Origin: Brachionus manjavacas
Taxonomy: Eukaryota > Rotifera > Eurotatoria > Ploima > Brachionidae
NCBI GenBank assembly: GCA_019054805.1
Contig: JAHQIY010000001.1
Span: 9,314,501 to 9,378,500, forward strand
DNA length: 64,000 nt
Direction: 5' to 3'
Shown here: in pieces, positions 1-11,372 of the stretch
Layout: each line of letters starts with the position of its first letter
Numbering within the stretch: position 1 is the stretch's first letter
Position numbers and translations under genes: made by a program
Notes under the pieces: model-generated
What the model was told of the DNA's origin: nothing
What the model saw: the letters and a program-made list of their open reading frames with translations, nothing else
The model's database searches: none

Positions 1-1150
1 TGGTTTTATGGGGTTTCTACATATGCAGATTACGAATTTGAGGTCGAAAATTGAATCCTAAGAAAGCGTGGACGTTTTGCATTTCCTGGACCTTATATAA
101 CCTATTTCTTATTATACGTTCTAAGATCTTGCCTAGACAACTAGTAACGCTTATTGGGCGGTACTTAGATGGATCATTAGATGTTCTCTTTTTTTGGTAA
201 CATGAAAATCCTTAAAATTTTCCAATGTTAATTTTTTCAAGAAAGTTTCAGAAAGGTTTTTAATTAGGCGAGGTCATCAAAATCTTAACGGTTTTGCTTT
301 TTAAAGCTAGATCACTTGCGAAAATGTTGCAAATGATTCTGTGGTTTGATTCATATTTTTTAAACTAGTCGGGCACATTAAAAGAGTGCTTTTTCCCTCC
401 TTTTTTTCATATAATTGCTCCTCAATAATATTCAATATTTTCCAAAGTTTGCTATCCGAAGTGTGGTATCCATCTAAGCCGGAATAAAAACCTTTTCAAT
501 TTTTGCTCTTAAAGTCTTTGATAGCACTTTCAATTTGACTATTTGTTGATTAAACCTTATTTTAATATACAGATTGGAGTTTGGAGTTTGGTTATTTTTT
601 TTGCTTTATAGTCTGATCGTTTAAGTGGTTCATGTGTAGGATTATCTTTGTCAATAAATAAAATTTTTTAGCAAACTTAAATTCTTCGATTATTTTCCAT
701 TAAAATTTGTATGCTGGTTTAACCGGATACTGTTATGGCAATAAAATCTTCAACGAGTTGTACTAATTGACTAAGTTTTAAAAAAAAATTTTATGGCTTA
801 TTGTAGTCACGATTTTCCAATTATGATTCAATTATTTTGTTTACAATATTTTTGATCATTTCATTAAGTTTAGCTTGGAGGCAAGTTTTTGGTGACCACG
901 GCTCTGAAGGACGTGTGTTTTTGGACTAAATTTGACTTTCTTTAGCTTGATTTTGATATACACAGGACCTAGAGATGAGCGTAATGAGTTTCACAGCAAT
1001 TAGGACATTTTGTATCTTCGTTCAGATATTCTTTAAAGTGATGTTTGTCTCCACATTTAGGCCAGACTTTTTGGTTTCTTCAGTCAAAAATGAGTGTACG
1101 AACTTTTGGCATTAAAGCATTGGTCTGGCCATTATTTAAGTAAACTGATT
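1..1150 (-). mobile_element. Decayed 5' part of a LINE (ORF1 zinc knuckles to RT fingers)
   Basis: Read on the minus strand, about 1065-960 encodes a zinc-knuckle stretch (CGDKHHFKEY then KCPNCCETHYAH), as in the ORF1/gag of jockey/I-type non-LTR elements. After a frameshift, 960-830 continues an ORF1-like tail (SKNTRPSEPWSPKTC). About 650-430 gives a post-endonuclease linker (DSKLWKILN). About 200-1 gives the RT finger motif SKYRPISVTSCLGKILERII followed by a GF-F-R box. There are many stops and frameshifts, and most of the endonuclease domain is missing between about 830 and 650. The copy runs off the left edge, so its end is unknown. It is non-functional. Confidence 0.8.
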
Positions 1151-1442
1151 TAATGACAAGATTGTATATCTTTGTACTTTAGAGAAGCAGACTTAGTTCT
1201 ATTGTTTACATCGAACTATTTCTTTTGACAAAGCAATATGATTTTTAAATAACTCGGCCAAAGTTTTTTCCTCAGACGGATTGCTGGGAGACGATTTGCT
1301 TGTTTAAAGTTTGAGTGTTCGTTAAATGATAGCTTAGATTCTGTTCTAGGTGTTATCTTGTTTTAGGTGTTATCGGTAAGTTGACACTTTAATTGAGCAA
1401 TTAAAAGCTTTTTATTTTCTATCAATAAATTAAAATAAATTA

Positions 1443-2236
1443 AATTTTATTGTAAATTCCAGTAAAATCAGATTTTTTAATAGAAAGAAAAGAGTTTGTT
1501 CCCTTTTCTTTGATATTTCTAAAGCCTTTGACAGGGTTTGGCACGAAATTTTAATTTATAAATTAATAAAAATAAATCCACCACAATACTTAATTAACTG
1601 GATTAGATCCTTCTTAGACTCAAGGACATTTAGGGTGAATGTGAATGACCACTTGAGCGACGAATATCAAATAACTGCAGGTGTTCCTCAGGGCTCAGTT
1701 ATTAGTCCTCTTTTATTTAGCATTTATATTAATGATATCCCTAAAAGAAACAAAACAAATAATGAATACTCTCTTCTTTTTACAGATGATCTAGTTACTT
1801 TTTTCATTTACAACAAAAAGGGGAATCTTTAAAATAAGATAAAAAAATACACCAACGAGCTAGGAAAATGGCTAATTAAAGTGGAAAATGAAGATGTCAG
1901 TTGAAAAGTCGTGTTCAGTAGTATTCTCTAAGTACAAGAAAGAAAGTGATAATCTTAACTTAAAAATTTATGGAAATAGAATAAAAAGCCAAAAAGAAAT
2001 TAAGTTTCTAGGTATTAAATTTGATTCTAAATTAAATTTTAATATACTGGTTGACGAAATAAAAGAACGTTGCAATACAAGGCTAAATTTAATTAAGATT
2101 CTGTCAAACAAAAAATAAGGTCTTAATCAAAAAACGTTGGGAAGTCTTTATAAATCTTTAGTTGGTTCAATTCTAGACTATTCGTTTCCTTGCTTGAATT
2201 CATTTTCAGAAAATAATATCAAAAAGTTACGAGTTT
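1443..2236 (+). mobile_element. Decayed LINE reverse transcriptase fragment (palm and thumb)
   Basis: The frame open from 1443 encodes RT motif A (FFDISKAFDRVWH, near 1510), motif B (AGVPQGSVISPLLFSIYIND, near 1676) and a degenerate motif C (LLFTDDL instead of FADD, near 1772), then stops at 1830. After a short gap, 1888-2118 encodes the thumb region with the KFLGIKFDSKLNF signature. One stop later the frame continues to about 2236 (GSLYKSLVGSILDYSFPC). Stops and the altered catalytic box make this a dead copy. It starts just before motif A and lies head-to-head with the minus-strand piece at 1-1150. Confidence 0.9.
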
Positions 2237-3118
2237 AATTTAGTATTTCCTTCACTTGTTTAGAATCAAATTGATTTGTAAGGTCGTTTTCGTAGAAAAG
2301 TTCCTATTAAGTTCTTAAAAAAAAGTGTACATACTCTAAGTGTGTCTTTTGGGTTTTATTTTGGTTAATTATTAACAGTTGCTGTTTTGCTGCATTTAAA
2401 GATTTCAATGGCATTGTGGAAATTGTTTGCATTTGGGATATTTGGTGAATCCTGCAGATTTAACAGTTATAAAATATGGTTGCTTTTCTATTGATGACTC
2501 TGTCTTTTCTTTAGTTTCATTCCCAATTATTCATCTTACTTTTCGTACAAGTAAAAGAAAATTTCAATCATTTAAAGGAAATAAAATAAACTCGACATTT
2601 TTTTTAAAGAGATTTCTAACGATTATTATTATCAAGAGAAAAAATAAGAAAATTCGAAAATTTTTTTATTATTCTTTTGCTAAGGAGAAGCGTGAAAAAT
2701 TATCAATTTAGTTGGTACACAAAAATTATTAAATATTTCTATAATCTAATCTAAATATAATAATAATGTCTCCTTAGATTAACAGTTTATTTATTTATTT
2801 ATTTTATTTAGCAGTTTTTCTTTACAAAAAGTGGATATGTAGTACGATTTCGTAAAATTACTATTTTTAAAGTCTTATAAAATTTTTTACTTTATTTTTA
2901 TAATTTTAATACTAAAAAAAAAAAGAAATTTAAAACTTTTATTAATTTGATTTTTGAATTTTTGCAACTTTTATTTTGAAAGATAAAAAAATTATTTATT
3001 TGTGAAATTTTCAAAATTTTATTAAAAAGATTAGAATCAAATTGCAATTACATAAAATATCGTTTATCTTAGATTTTGTAATCGTTTAAACAAGTTTTAT
3101 TTATAATTTTTTTTTGAA
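2237..3118. other. AT-rich intergenic, no gene recognised
   Basis: A 94-codon open frame at 2427-2711 is lysine/phenylalanine-rich with no recognisable domain and looks like chance in AT-rich DNA. Near 2790 there is a short ttta-repeat tract. The last 200 bases lead into the mri1 start and should hold its promoter, but I see no clear core element. Confidence 0.5.
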
Positions 3119-4293
3119 ATGACTCTCGAAGCAATAAAGTTTGAAAATGGTAAACTAAAATTGCTGGATCAACTTCAGTTACCATTTACAACAAGCTATA
3201 TTGATATTGAAACCATTCAAGATGGATGGGAAGCCATAAATAAAATGAAGGTGCGTGGTGCTCCAGCAATCGCAATTTCTGGTGTTCTAACAATTGCAGT
3301 CGAACTTTACAGAAGAAGTTTTGACTCAATCGATCAAATAAAAAAGTTTACTTTTGAGAGGTAGTTTTTTATTCTGGAAAAAAAATTTAAAATTTATAAA
3401 ACTTAAAATTTTAAGTCTGGATTATTTAGTCACATCAAGACCTACAGCAGTGAATATGGCTGATGCTGCTCAGAAAACAAAAGATTTTTGCTTGATTTTA
3501 GGAAAAAAGACCTCTGATAAAAATGAATTTAAAAAAGGGTATTCTTTTGTAATTTTTTTGATAAAAAAAGACTTAAATTACGACAAGACTAATTGAAAAA
3601 ATGAAATCAATGTTGGATGAAGACGTAGCGACTAATAAATCAATGGGGAGGTTTGGTGCTGTGGACATTTTGAAAAGACTAGACGATCAAGAGAAAGCTT
3701 GCATCCTAACTCATTGTAATACAGGCTCTTTGGCTACTGGTGGCTATGGAACTGCTCTTGGTGTAATTCGTAGTTTGAAGGAAATGGAAAAATTAGAGCA
3801 TTGTTTTTGCACCGAAACAAGACCGTACAATCAGGGTTCAAGGTTAACAGCTTACGAATTGGTATTTGAAAAAATACCCTCAACATTAATTTGTGACAGT
3901 ATGGTTGGATTATTACTAGCTAGAAAAAAAATTTCGGCTATAGTTGTAGGTGCAGATAGGGTTGTAGCCAATGGAGATACTGCTAATAAGATTGGTACTT
4001 ACCAACTAGCCATCCTAGCCAAATATCATAATGTTCCCTTTTACGTAGCGGTTCCATCAACTACAATTGATTTGAGTAAAAAAGATGGATCTGAAATAGT
4101 TATTGAAGAACGACCTTCAAAGGAAATGACACATGTGAATAATGTCAGAATAGCTGCTGAAGGTATTAATTGCTGGAATCCGTGCTTCGATGTTACTCCA
4201 GCCGATTTAATTACAGGTGGACTAGTCACCGAATTTGGTGTTTTTAAACCAAATGAATTAGAATCAAAAATTAAAGAAATTTTAAAATTTTAA
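3119..4293 (+). CDS. mri1: Methylthioribose-1-phosphate isomerase
   Basis: This enzyme of the cytosolic methionine salvage pathway converts 5-methylthioribose-1-phosphate to the ribulose form. It is homologous to eIF2B alpha/beta/delta subunits. I read three exons, 3119-3360, 3416-3538 and 3588-4293, with GT-AG introns of 55 and 49 nt. The frame closes at 1071 nt, giving 356 residues, close to the usual 350-370. Family landmarks in order are MTLEAI at the start, [30 protein letters not shown] with the catalytic Cys (about residue 164), [34 protein letters not shown] with the catalytic Asp (about 245), and [11 protein letters not shown] near the C-terminus. All key residues are present, so it should be active. 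The ATG at 3119 matches the family N-terminus. Confidence 0.97.
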
Positions 4294-5450
4294 TTTTAAT
4301 CAAATATAATTTTAAATTGAATCCAATTTTTTTACTATCTGATTTTGAAAGTTATTGATAAAATATATTTTAATTTTTTTTAAGTAATTAAATTCTTGGT
4401 TTATTTAAACAAGTGTTCATCTTAATTTTTTTTTGTTTTTTGGCTTTTGTTGCATTAGATAAATAAAAATAAAAACATATGGAATGTAAATTTTATCTAG
4501 TAATTTAAGAAATTATTGCAAGATGATAAAAAAAAAACAATGACTCAGAGGTGTGATTTTTTTATTAATACTTAAAGTAAAATCATCAAAATTTAAGCAA
4601 AAATCTAAGGTAACCCTCAAAAGACAAGATTTATTTAAGTTTATCTAAGCTTATTTAATTATTTGCAATCAGATTTAATTTGAATTGTTAGTTTTTAAAC
4701 TGGCAGCATTAATTTGCCTTTTAAAATTGGGCAAAAGTTTGGATGATATTATACTAAAAATAGTTTTAAAAATATGTTCTTTTGAAATATTTAGGAAGTA
4801 ATTTAACTAGGCTTTGTTAAGATAAAAAAAATTAGCATCGAAATATCAAGCTCAATTTAACTTAAAAATAAAATAAAATTCATAATTTTTTTTAAATTCT
4901 GGTTAGAAAAATACAATTAAAACAAATTTTAATTTTCGAGAATAATCAGTAAAAAGTTGTTTTTTTCGCAATTAAAAAGTAAGAACAGACTATTCAAGAA
5001 ATATTATAGAATCTGAAAGTTCTTAACAAACCATAATGAGATAAACTTTCTGTTATATAACTCAGCATTTTTTAATGAAATATTATGACAAATAGTTAAA
5101 TTAAAAAGCTAAGAGAAAAGTATCACATTACTTAGAGATGTCTTTTTTGGTTTACTAATAGACAACTTATGATTACTTTTGTTTTTTTTTTGCCAAAACA
5201 TTAATACAATTTAAATTAATTCAAGCTTTTTTAAAAGTTTTTAAAATAATTTTGGTTCGTGAGTTGATTTTAATTCAGTTTGCATATGTATACTTGGTTT
5301 CACGCGTGACTTTTCCATAAGATTTGATTCAATTTTTTTAAATTTAAAATAATCAAGATTATGAAAATTAAAAAGGTGAAATTTAAAATTATTTATTATT
5401 ATTTTCTTTGTCTAGATTAGGATTGAAATGATAAATTAGATGGTGAAAAT
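4294..5450. other. Intergenic between mri1 and the formin
   Basis: AT-rich sequence with homopolymer runs. No open frame, RNA gene or repeat with clear boundaries was recognised. The formin promoter should lie in its right part. Confidence 0.5.
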
Positions 5451-8400
5451 ATGAGTAAAGAACCATTTAAATCATTCATAAACAAAGTCGGAACTTTCCG
5501 TAGCAAAAAAAATTTACAAAATCAACGACCATCTGCGTCTGACCTTAGATTCTCGGATATAAATGATGAAAATATGTTCAAACCTGATGAAAATTCGAGT
5601 TCAATACATGACTCAGACTTGGACACCACATCGAAATCTTTTTCAAGTGCAAATAATGTTTCATTCAGGTTGTTAAATAAATTAAAAAAAAACAACTGTT
5701 TTGAACAATTTTTCAAAGGTCCTCGGTACAAGCATTGGCTGCAAGTCATCTCCCTAATCTCAACATTTATGATCAAATGAACCCTGAACAAATAAACGAA
5801 GAATTTGAAAAAAATATCTTGGTAAATATTTAGCAAAAATTTTTATCTATTTAAATTAAAACAACTTTTAAAGAGTGGTCTTAATCTTAAATCAGATAAA
5901 GACATTGAAAAGATGAGAAGCTTGCCATTGGAATCAAAAAAAAGTCTTTTGATAAATATGAGAAAAAACGAAAATGAAATGGACGACAAGCCAACAAATA
6001 TGGCAAATTACTTGAGAGAGGCCGTTCGAAATTCCAAAAATTTAAAAGAAAATCTAAAACCTCTTTATAAAGCCATTAAACGAATTAGTGTATGTATTGC
6101 TTCAAAACCAGTAAGGTAAGTGTATATGCAATAATTTTTTATTTTTTTTAAATTTTCTTAAATAAATTTGTGAAGTTGGCTTGAAGAATTCAGCCAGGCA
6201 AGCGGATTCCAAGCACTACAGGAAATAATAACAGACTATAAAACAAAATATTCAATATTGTACAATAACAACACTGGAAACCAATATTACAATTCCAATT
6301 TCCTAACTGGCACTTTATTATCTAACCAGTCTGGCTATAACAACAATGAATTTAAAGATAAAGACACCCAATTGAGTAAAGAAATCCGATTTGAGTGCAT
6401 AAAAACTTTAAAATCATTTATTAATACTTCGGTAAGAATGTTTTCCAATAAAATAGTTAAATAGAATAATTAAATCCGATTCGGATTTAAAAAAAACAAA
6501 TTTTGTATTTTTCCTATTTAGTACGGAATTTCTGTTGTTCTTGATAGTAAGCCTACACTAATGGCTATTGCTACTTGCATCGACTGCAATGATACACCGA
6601 CAATGAATGTTGCTTGTACATTATTAGCTGTTTTGGCTGTATTAGAGTAAGTGAAACAAATTATTTAATTTTTTTATAAGTTTCTAAAGAATTATTATTC
6701 TTGAAGAATAGCAATTTAGATTATTAATTTTCAAAATGTTTAGCAAATAATAAAAATCAAAGATAAATGAAAATTAAATATCTATTTCTTGCTGGTAGAG
6801 CTATCACTTCGAAGACTAAGCTTTAGATTCTTTTTTTCGGTTTGTTTCGTTTTTTTTATGATCTCTTAATTAAATGCATTCGTGATACTAAATATATCAA
6901 TGCTGTCATGATCAGGTGGTTTTTTAGATTACAAATTTTCTCTAGTGTATTGTATTTTTTTCTCATTGAACTGCTTTATTATTGCTTTTGATTTCGAGGT
7001 TCTATTGCGGAAAAAATAATTAAAAAATCCCTTTTCTTTTAATAAATTTAAAAAATCTTTAACTGATTTTTAATTTTAGTCAAGAAAAAGTTTTGACAGC
7101 GATTGCAGAATCAGCAAAATTCACCGGAAATCATCGATTTTATTCGATTGTTAAAGGCCTAACTATAAATGACGACAAAGAATTAAAAGTAATTTGTTTT
7201 TTAATAAAATTTGATTTTATTTAATATTGGAAATTTAAAAAAAGATAAGCTCAATGATTTTAATAAATGCTTTGATTTGTAATGCGGACAGTTTGGATTT
7301 TAAAATACACTTAAGAAGCGATTTTAATCGATGTGGTCTCGCTTTAGCCATAGATGTAACCTTTGGTAAAAAAAAAAACAAATTAATTCAACTCTAATTA
7401 AAAGAGTCTAAAACAAAAATATGGATCACTTGATGATTCTATGGAAAAAGAATCGGATAAATTGATGAAGCAAATAGCAATATTTGAAAGCCATGCACAA
7501 GACAACTTTGAAAAAATGGACAACTATTTTGATAATATAGTTGGTTTTTGGGAAGGTGGGAACAAAAATGATTTTTTAGTCTAGGTTATTTTTTATTAAA
7601 ATCAAAATTGAAAAATTTAGATCCAAAAACATGCTTTGAATATTTGTTCAACTCGGTAAAAGATTCGCCATCCGAATGTTGTCTATTGTCGATTTTGCAG
7701 CATCTGTTGCTAATCAGAGATGATATTCACATTCGCTATTCTTATTTTAGATTGATTGAAGAATGTGTGGCTCGAATAGCTCTACACAAAGATGGACGTG
7801 ATCCCGATTTTAATTATGGTCCAAAATTGGATTTCGATATTGACTCAATGCTGAGTAATAATGTTTTATATTTTTAAAAATTTTACCAAAACCAAATAAA
7901 ACTTGTATTCTTATATTTTATTTTTGATCAATAGGAGCACTTAAAGAGTCAGCTCAAAATGAAATATCTGACCATAGTGGAAAAATGTCTGTAGTTAATT
8001 CAAAAAGACTTGAGACTGCAGTTTCCGAAAAACAAGAACTGGAAGCTAAGTGTCATACACTAAATATCAAGTTGAAATGCACAGAAGATGTATTGAACCA
8101 GCTGAAGCAAAAGATTCCTGATGATGTTGCTGGTGAAATCGAAACTTTGCTGAACAAGAGATTGAGTGCAGAATTAGCTTCACAAGATTCAGACCAGTTG
8201 GCTATGGCGCCAATACCGACGCCGCCGCCACCTCCACCTCCTCCATTGCTAACTCCTACTGGTGGTCCTCCTCCGCCTCCACCACCATTACCAGGGTTTA
8301 CTGGAGGACCACCACCCCCGCCACCCCCGCCACCCCCACCTTTACCAGGGTTTTCTGGAGGACCACCAGCTCCACCGCCGCCTCCTCCAATGCTAGGTGG

Positions 8401-11372
8401 TCCACCACCACCACCTCTGTTGATTCAAAGGGGTCCACCTCCTCCTCCAAGTAATTTTTAGTCTTATATTATTATTTTTATTATTATTTATAATTTAAAT
8501 ATTTAGTGAATTCTCTTCCTTTCGGAATGAAGGAAAAAAAAAAATTTTGCGTTGATCAACCTTTGAAGAGGATTAATTGGAATAAAATTCAAACTAATCG
8601 TTTGAAAGAGAATTCTTTTTGGGTCAAAGTGAATGAAGAAAAATTTGCCAGCGATGATATCTTTAAAGTTTTGACCGAAAATTTTTCTACAAAACCAGCT
8701 AAATCAAGTAGCAATTTTTTTTAATTTCTATCATTTAAATATAATTTTCGAAGAGTAGTAACAAAAAATATTTTTTTTCCATAAAATATCATTTAAATTC
8801 TTGAAACTTTATTATTTAAAAAATTATACCACTTGCTCCCATCATTCCTGAAATTATATCTTATTAAAAACTGATTACGTCTTTCACTGCTGTCTGTGTT
8901 AGCCAGTATTATTAAAACAAAAAGAACATTGGAACTATCTGTTTAATTAAAATTTTTGATTTGAAGAATTGGTCGAGGCAAAAGGTAATGAAGAACTAAC
9001 TTTGAAAAGAAAACAAACTGCAAAGGAACTAAAATATCTAGATGATAAACAAGCACAAAATTTATGTAATTAATTTAGAAATTTGTTAAACAAAATAATT
9101 TTTTTAATAAACATTTTTTAGCGATTTTATTAAAATCATTCAAAGCCGAGCCGAAAGAAATTTTCGAATGGCTCATGAAATGTGACTTGAACAAGCTGTC
9201 ACAGAGTTCTCTCGAGCAGCTAGAAAAATTTCTGCCAGAAGACAAGACTTTAGCTAAATATCAAGAATTGAAAGAGAATATTGACGATTTAGACTCATCG
9301 GAGAAATTTTTGGTCATAGTAAGTTTTATTTTATTATTTTATTGATTATTTTTAAATTAGTTAAAATTTCCATGTTTTTAATTAAATGTTTATTTTAGAT
9401 TTCTCAAATAAAAGGCTTGAGAAAACGTATTAAAAGTCTGATATTCAAATGTAAATTTCACGAACAACAAGATGAGATTCGAGTTGACTTGGTTGCTGGA
9501 ACTCAAGCTTGTATCGATGTTAAAAATAGCGAAAAATTCCAAAAATTGCTGGAAGTATTTTTACTTGTGGGAAATTTTCTCAATAGTGGAAGTAGCAGCT
9601 TAGAGGGATCAATTGGCTTCGACATGAAGTATCTTCCAAAGGTTCGATTTTTTTACTTCGTCTTCACTTTTAAATTTAATTTAGAATTTTTTTTCTCCTA
9701 AAATTCTTGATTTAAGAAAATTTAACTAGCTAAAAAATTTAAAAGCTATTAGCAAGAAAAGAAACAGAGCTTTATGAAAATTTTCTTTTAAAAAATATGA
9801 TGTCATGATTCATTAATAAGAATATTAAAGCTTTCATAATATTTAGGTATTCTGAATTTTCATTCAAATATTCCATTAAAAAATATAAATTCCAAATAAA
9901 AGTAAGGATTAAAGATTATATTTTTATTATAAGCTTGGAAGTGAAACAGAATTTCATTTACCGTTAACCCTTTTGAGATACTGCATGGGATAACTTTTGA
10001 TTTTTTGGTTTTTGTGCATTAGTGACCATCGACACTAAATTAAAATCCGCCCTCTTTTGATGCGTGCATAAAAAACGCTTATCATGTTTTGACGTGGCGT
10101 TAGAATTAAATAAGCCTGTAAAAATGCTAGGTCAAACATCGAAAATGCTCACATGACCATGCTTGTAAAATTTAAAATTAAATTAAAATATGTAGTATTA
10201 AAAAAAATAATTGTGAATTTTGGTACAAAAAACAAAGAAAAAACATTAATAATATCAAATTTTAAGTGCAGAAGGACCAGATCACGTTCTGTAAATTGGC
10301 ACTATCTCGAAAGGGTTTACGGTAACTGTCCAGTTAAAAGAAACAGATTAAAAAAACTTGAAAGAATTGTGTAAATATTTTACAATTAAGCACTCTTCTA
10401 TATAGATTTATTTGTATAAGCTGTAGTTAAGTTATATTTTTATATTTTTTAATCAATCAGTTAATAAAAAAAATCAACTATTAAAACAAATGAATTATTT
10501 TTTAAAGTTTTTTGGTACCAAAGCAAATGATAACAAACGAACACTGTTACATTTAGTCTCTCAAATAATCACTGAAAAACATCCACATATTGAAAATTTT
10601 TACGATGATTTTAATGCATTCCTAGAACAAGCATCTAAAAGTAAAAGGAAAAATTAAAATTTTTATTTTACTTAATTTTCATATTTTAAGTCGATGGACC
10701 AATTATTCAGAAAAGTCTAAACGAAATGAAAACAAGTATAAACAACCTTGAATTGGACATAAAAAATTTCAAAAATAGACTCGATCCAACAGACAAGTAT
10801 TTGGAAGTAATGGAGACTTTTTCGAGTGATGCTCGTACTAGATACGAAACTCTAGATTGTATGTTCAACAAAATGAATGACTGTTACAAGGAATTGGCAG
10901 AATTTTACACATTTGACTGTTCAAAGTACCCGCTGGGCGAGTTTTTTACCGATTTGAGAACTTTTTGTCACCAGTTTGAGCAGTGTTTGAGTGACAACCT
11001 TAAATTCAGAGAAACAGAAGAAAAATTCGCCGAGCTGAAGAAGAACGAAAAATTAGAGAAAAAGAAAAACAAGTTAGAAAGGCTCAGAAAGAGAAATTTA
11101 TAAAGTCGGGTGCTAATGGAGGTGATGGCGATACCGGTGTTATGGACAATTTGTTAGAAGCACTTCAAAGTGGTAAAATTTTCGAAGCTACGAATCCGAA
11201 TACCAATGGTCCAGGTCGTAGAAGACCAATACGACGTGATCATAACTTAATGGGTAAATCTTATTTTTTTTGCTAAATAATATTTTTCTAATTTATTCTA
11301 ATTTTTAAAGCTGATTTTCGGCGTACAATGCATAAACAATCTCCTCGTGCAGTTCTTCAAGAAGTCCAATAG
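5451..11372 (+). CDS. dia: Diaphanous-related formin
   Basis: Rho-regulated actin nucleator and elongator of the cell cortex. I read seventeen exons: 5451-5668, 5719-5821, 5874-6115, 6176-6431, 6522-6646, 7080-7188, 7245-7355, 7405-7555, 7621-7854, 7935-8450, 8507-8707, 8967-9065, 9122-9318, 9399-9641, 10508-10640, 10691-11253 and 11311-11372. All junctions are GT-AG and the phases match. Domains in order are the GBD/FH3 armadillo repeats (LPNLNIYDQMNPEQ through LLSILQHLLLIRDD), a short coiled coil (about 7980-8190), an FH1 with long proline runs (about 8210-8450), FH2 (about 8510-11020, including KRINWNKI and LLVGNFLNSGS) and a C-terminal DAD (VMDNLLEALQSG, near 11140) followed by RRRPIRR. 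About 1187 residues, normal for the family. The frame breaks once, at the A run 11021-11025: one missing A would restore continuity into the DAD. Intron 14 (866 nt) holds a transposon. Confidence 0.95.
9958..10325. mobile_element. TIR element (MITE-like) inside formin intron 14
   Basis: Imperfect terminal inverted repeats of 27 bp bound this 368-bp segment. The left arm 9958-9984 (ttaccgttaacccttttgag...) pairs with the reverse complement of 10299-10325 (ttaccgtaaaccctttcgag...). It lies wholly within an intron several times longer than its neighbours and encodes no transposase. Inside, 10213-10236 carries the same gaattttggtacaaaaaac block that forms the terminal repeat of the element at 27535-27841. 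The target duplication is not obvious. Confidence 0.7.

Noticed and set aside
2427..2711. 94-codon plus-strand open frame
   Set aside because: Lys/Phe/Ile-rich with no domain and no splice partners; typical chance frame in AT-rich DNA next to a dead LINE.
8210..8450. CCN-rich tract as a microsatellite
   Set aside because: It is the in-frame proline-rich FH1 region of the formin, ordered as PPPP blocks separated by Gly/Leu.
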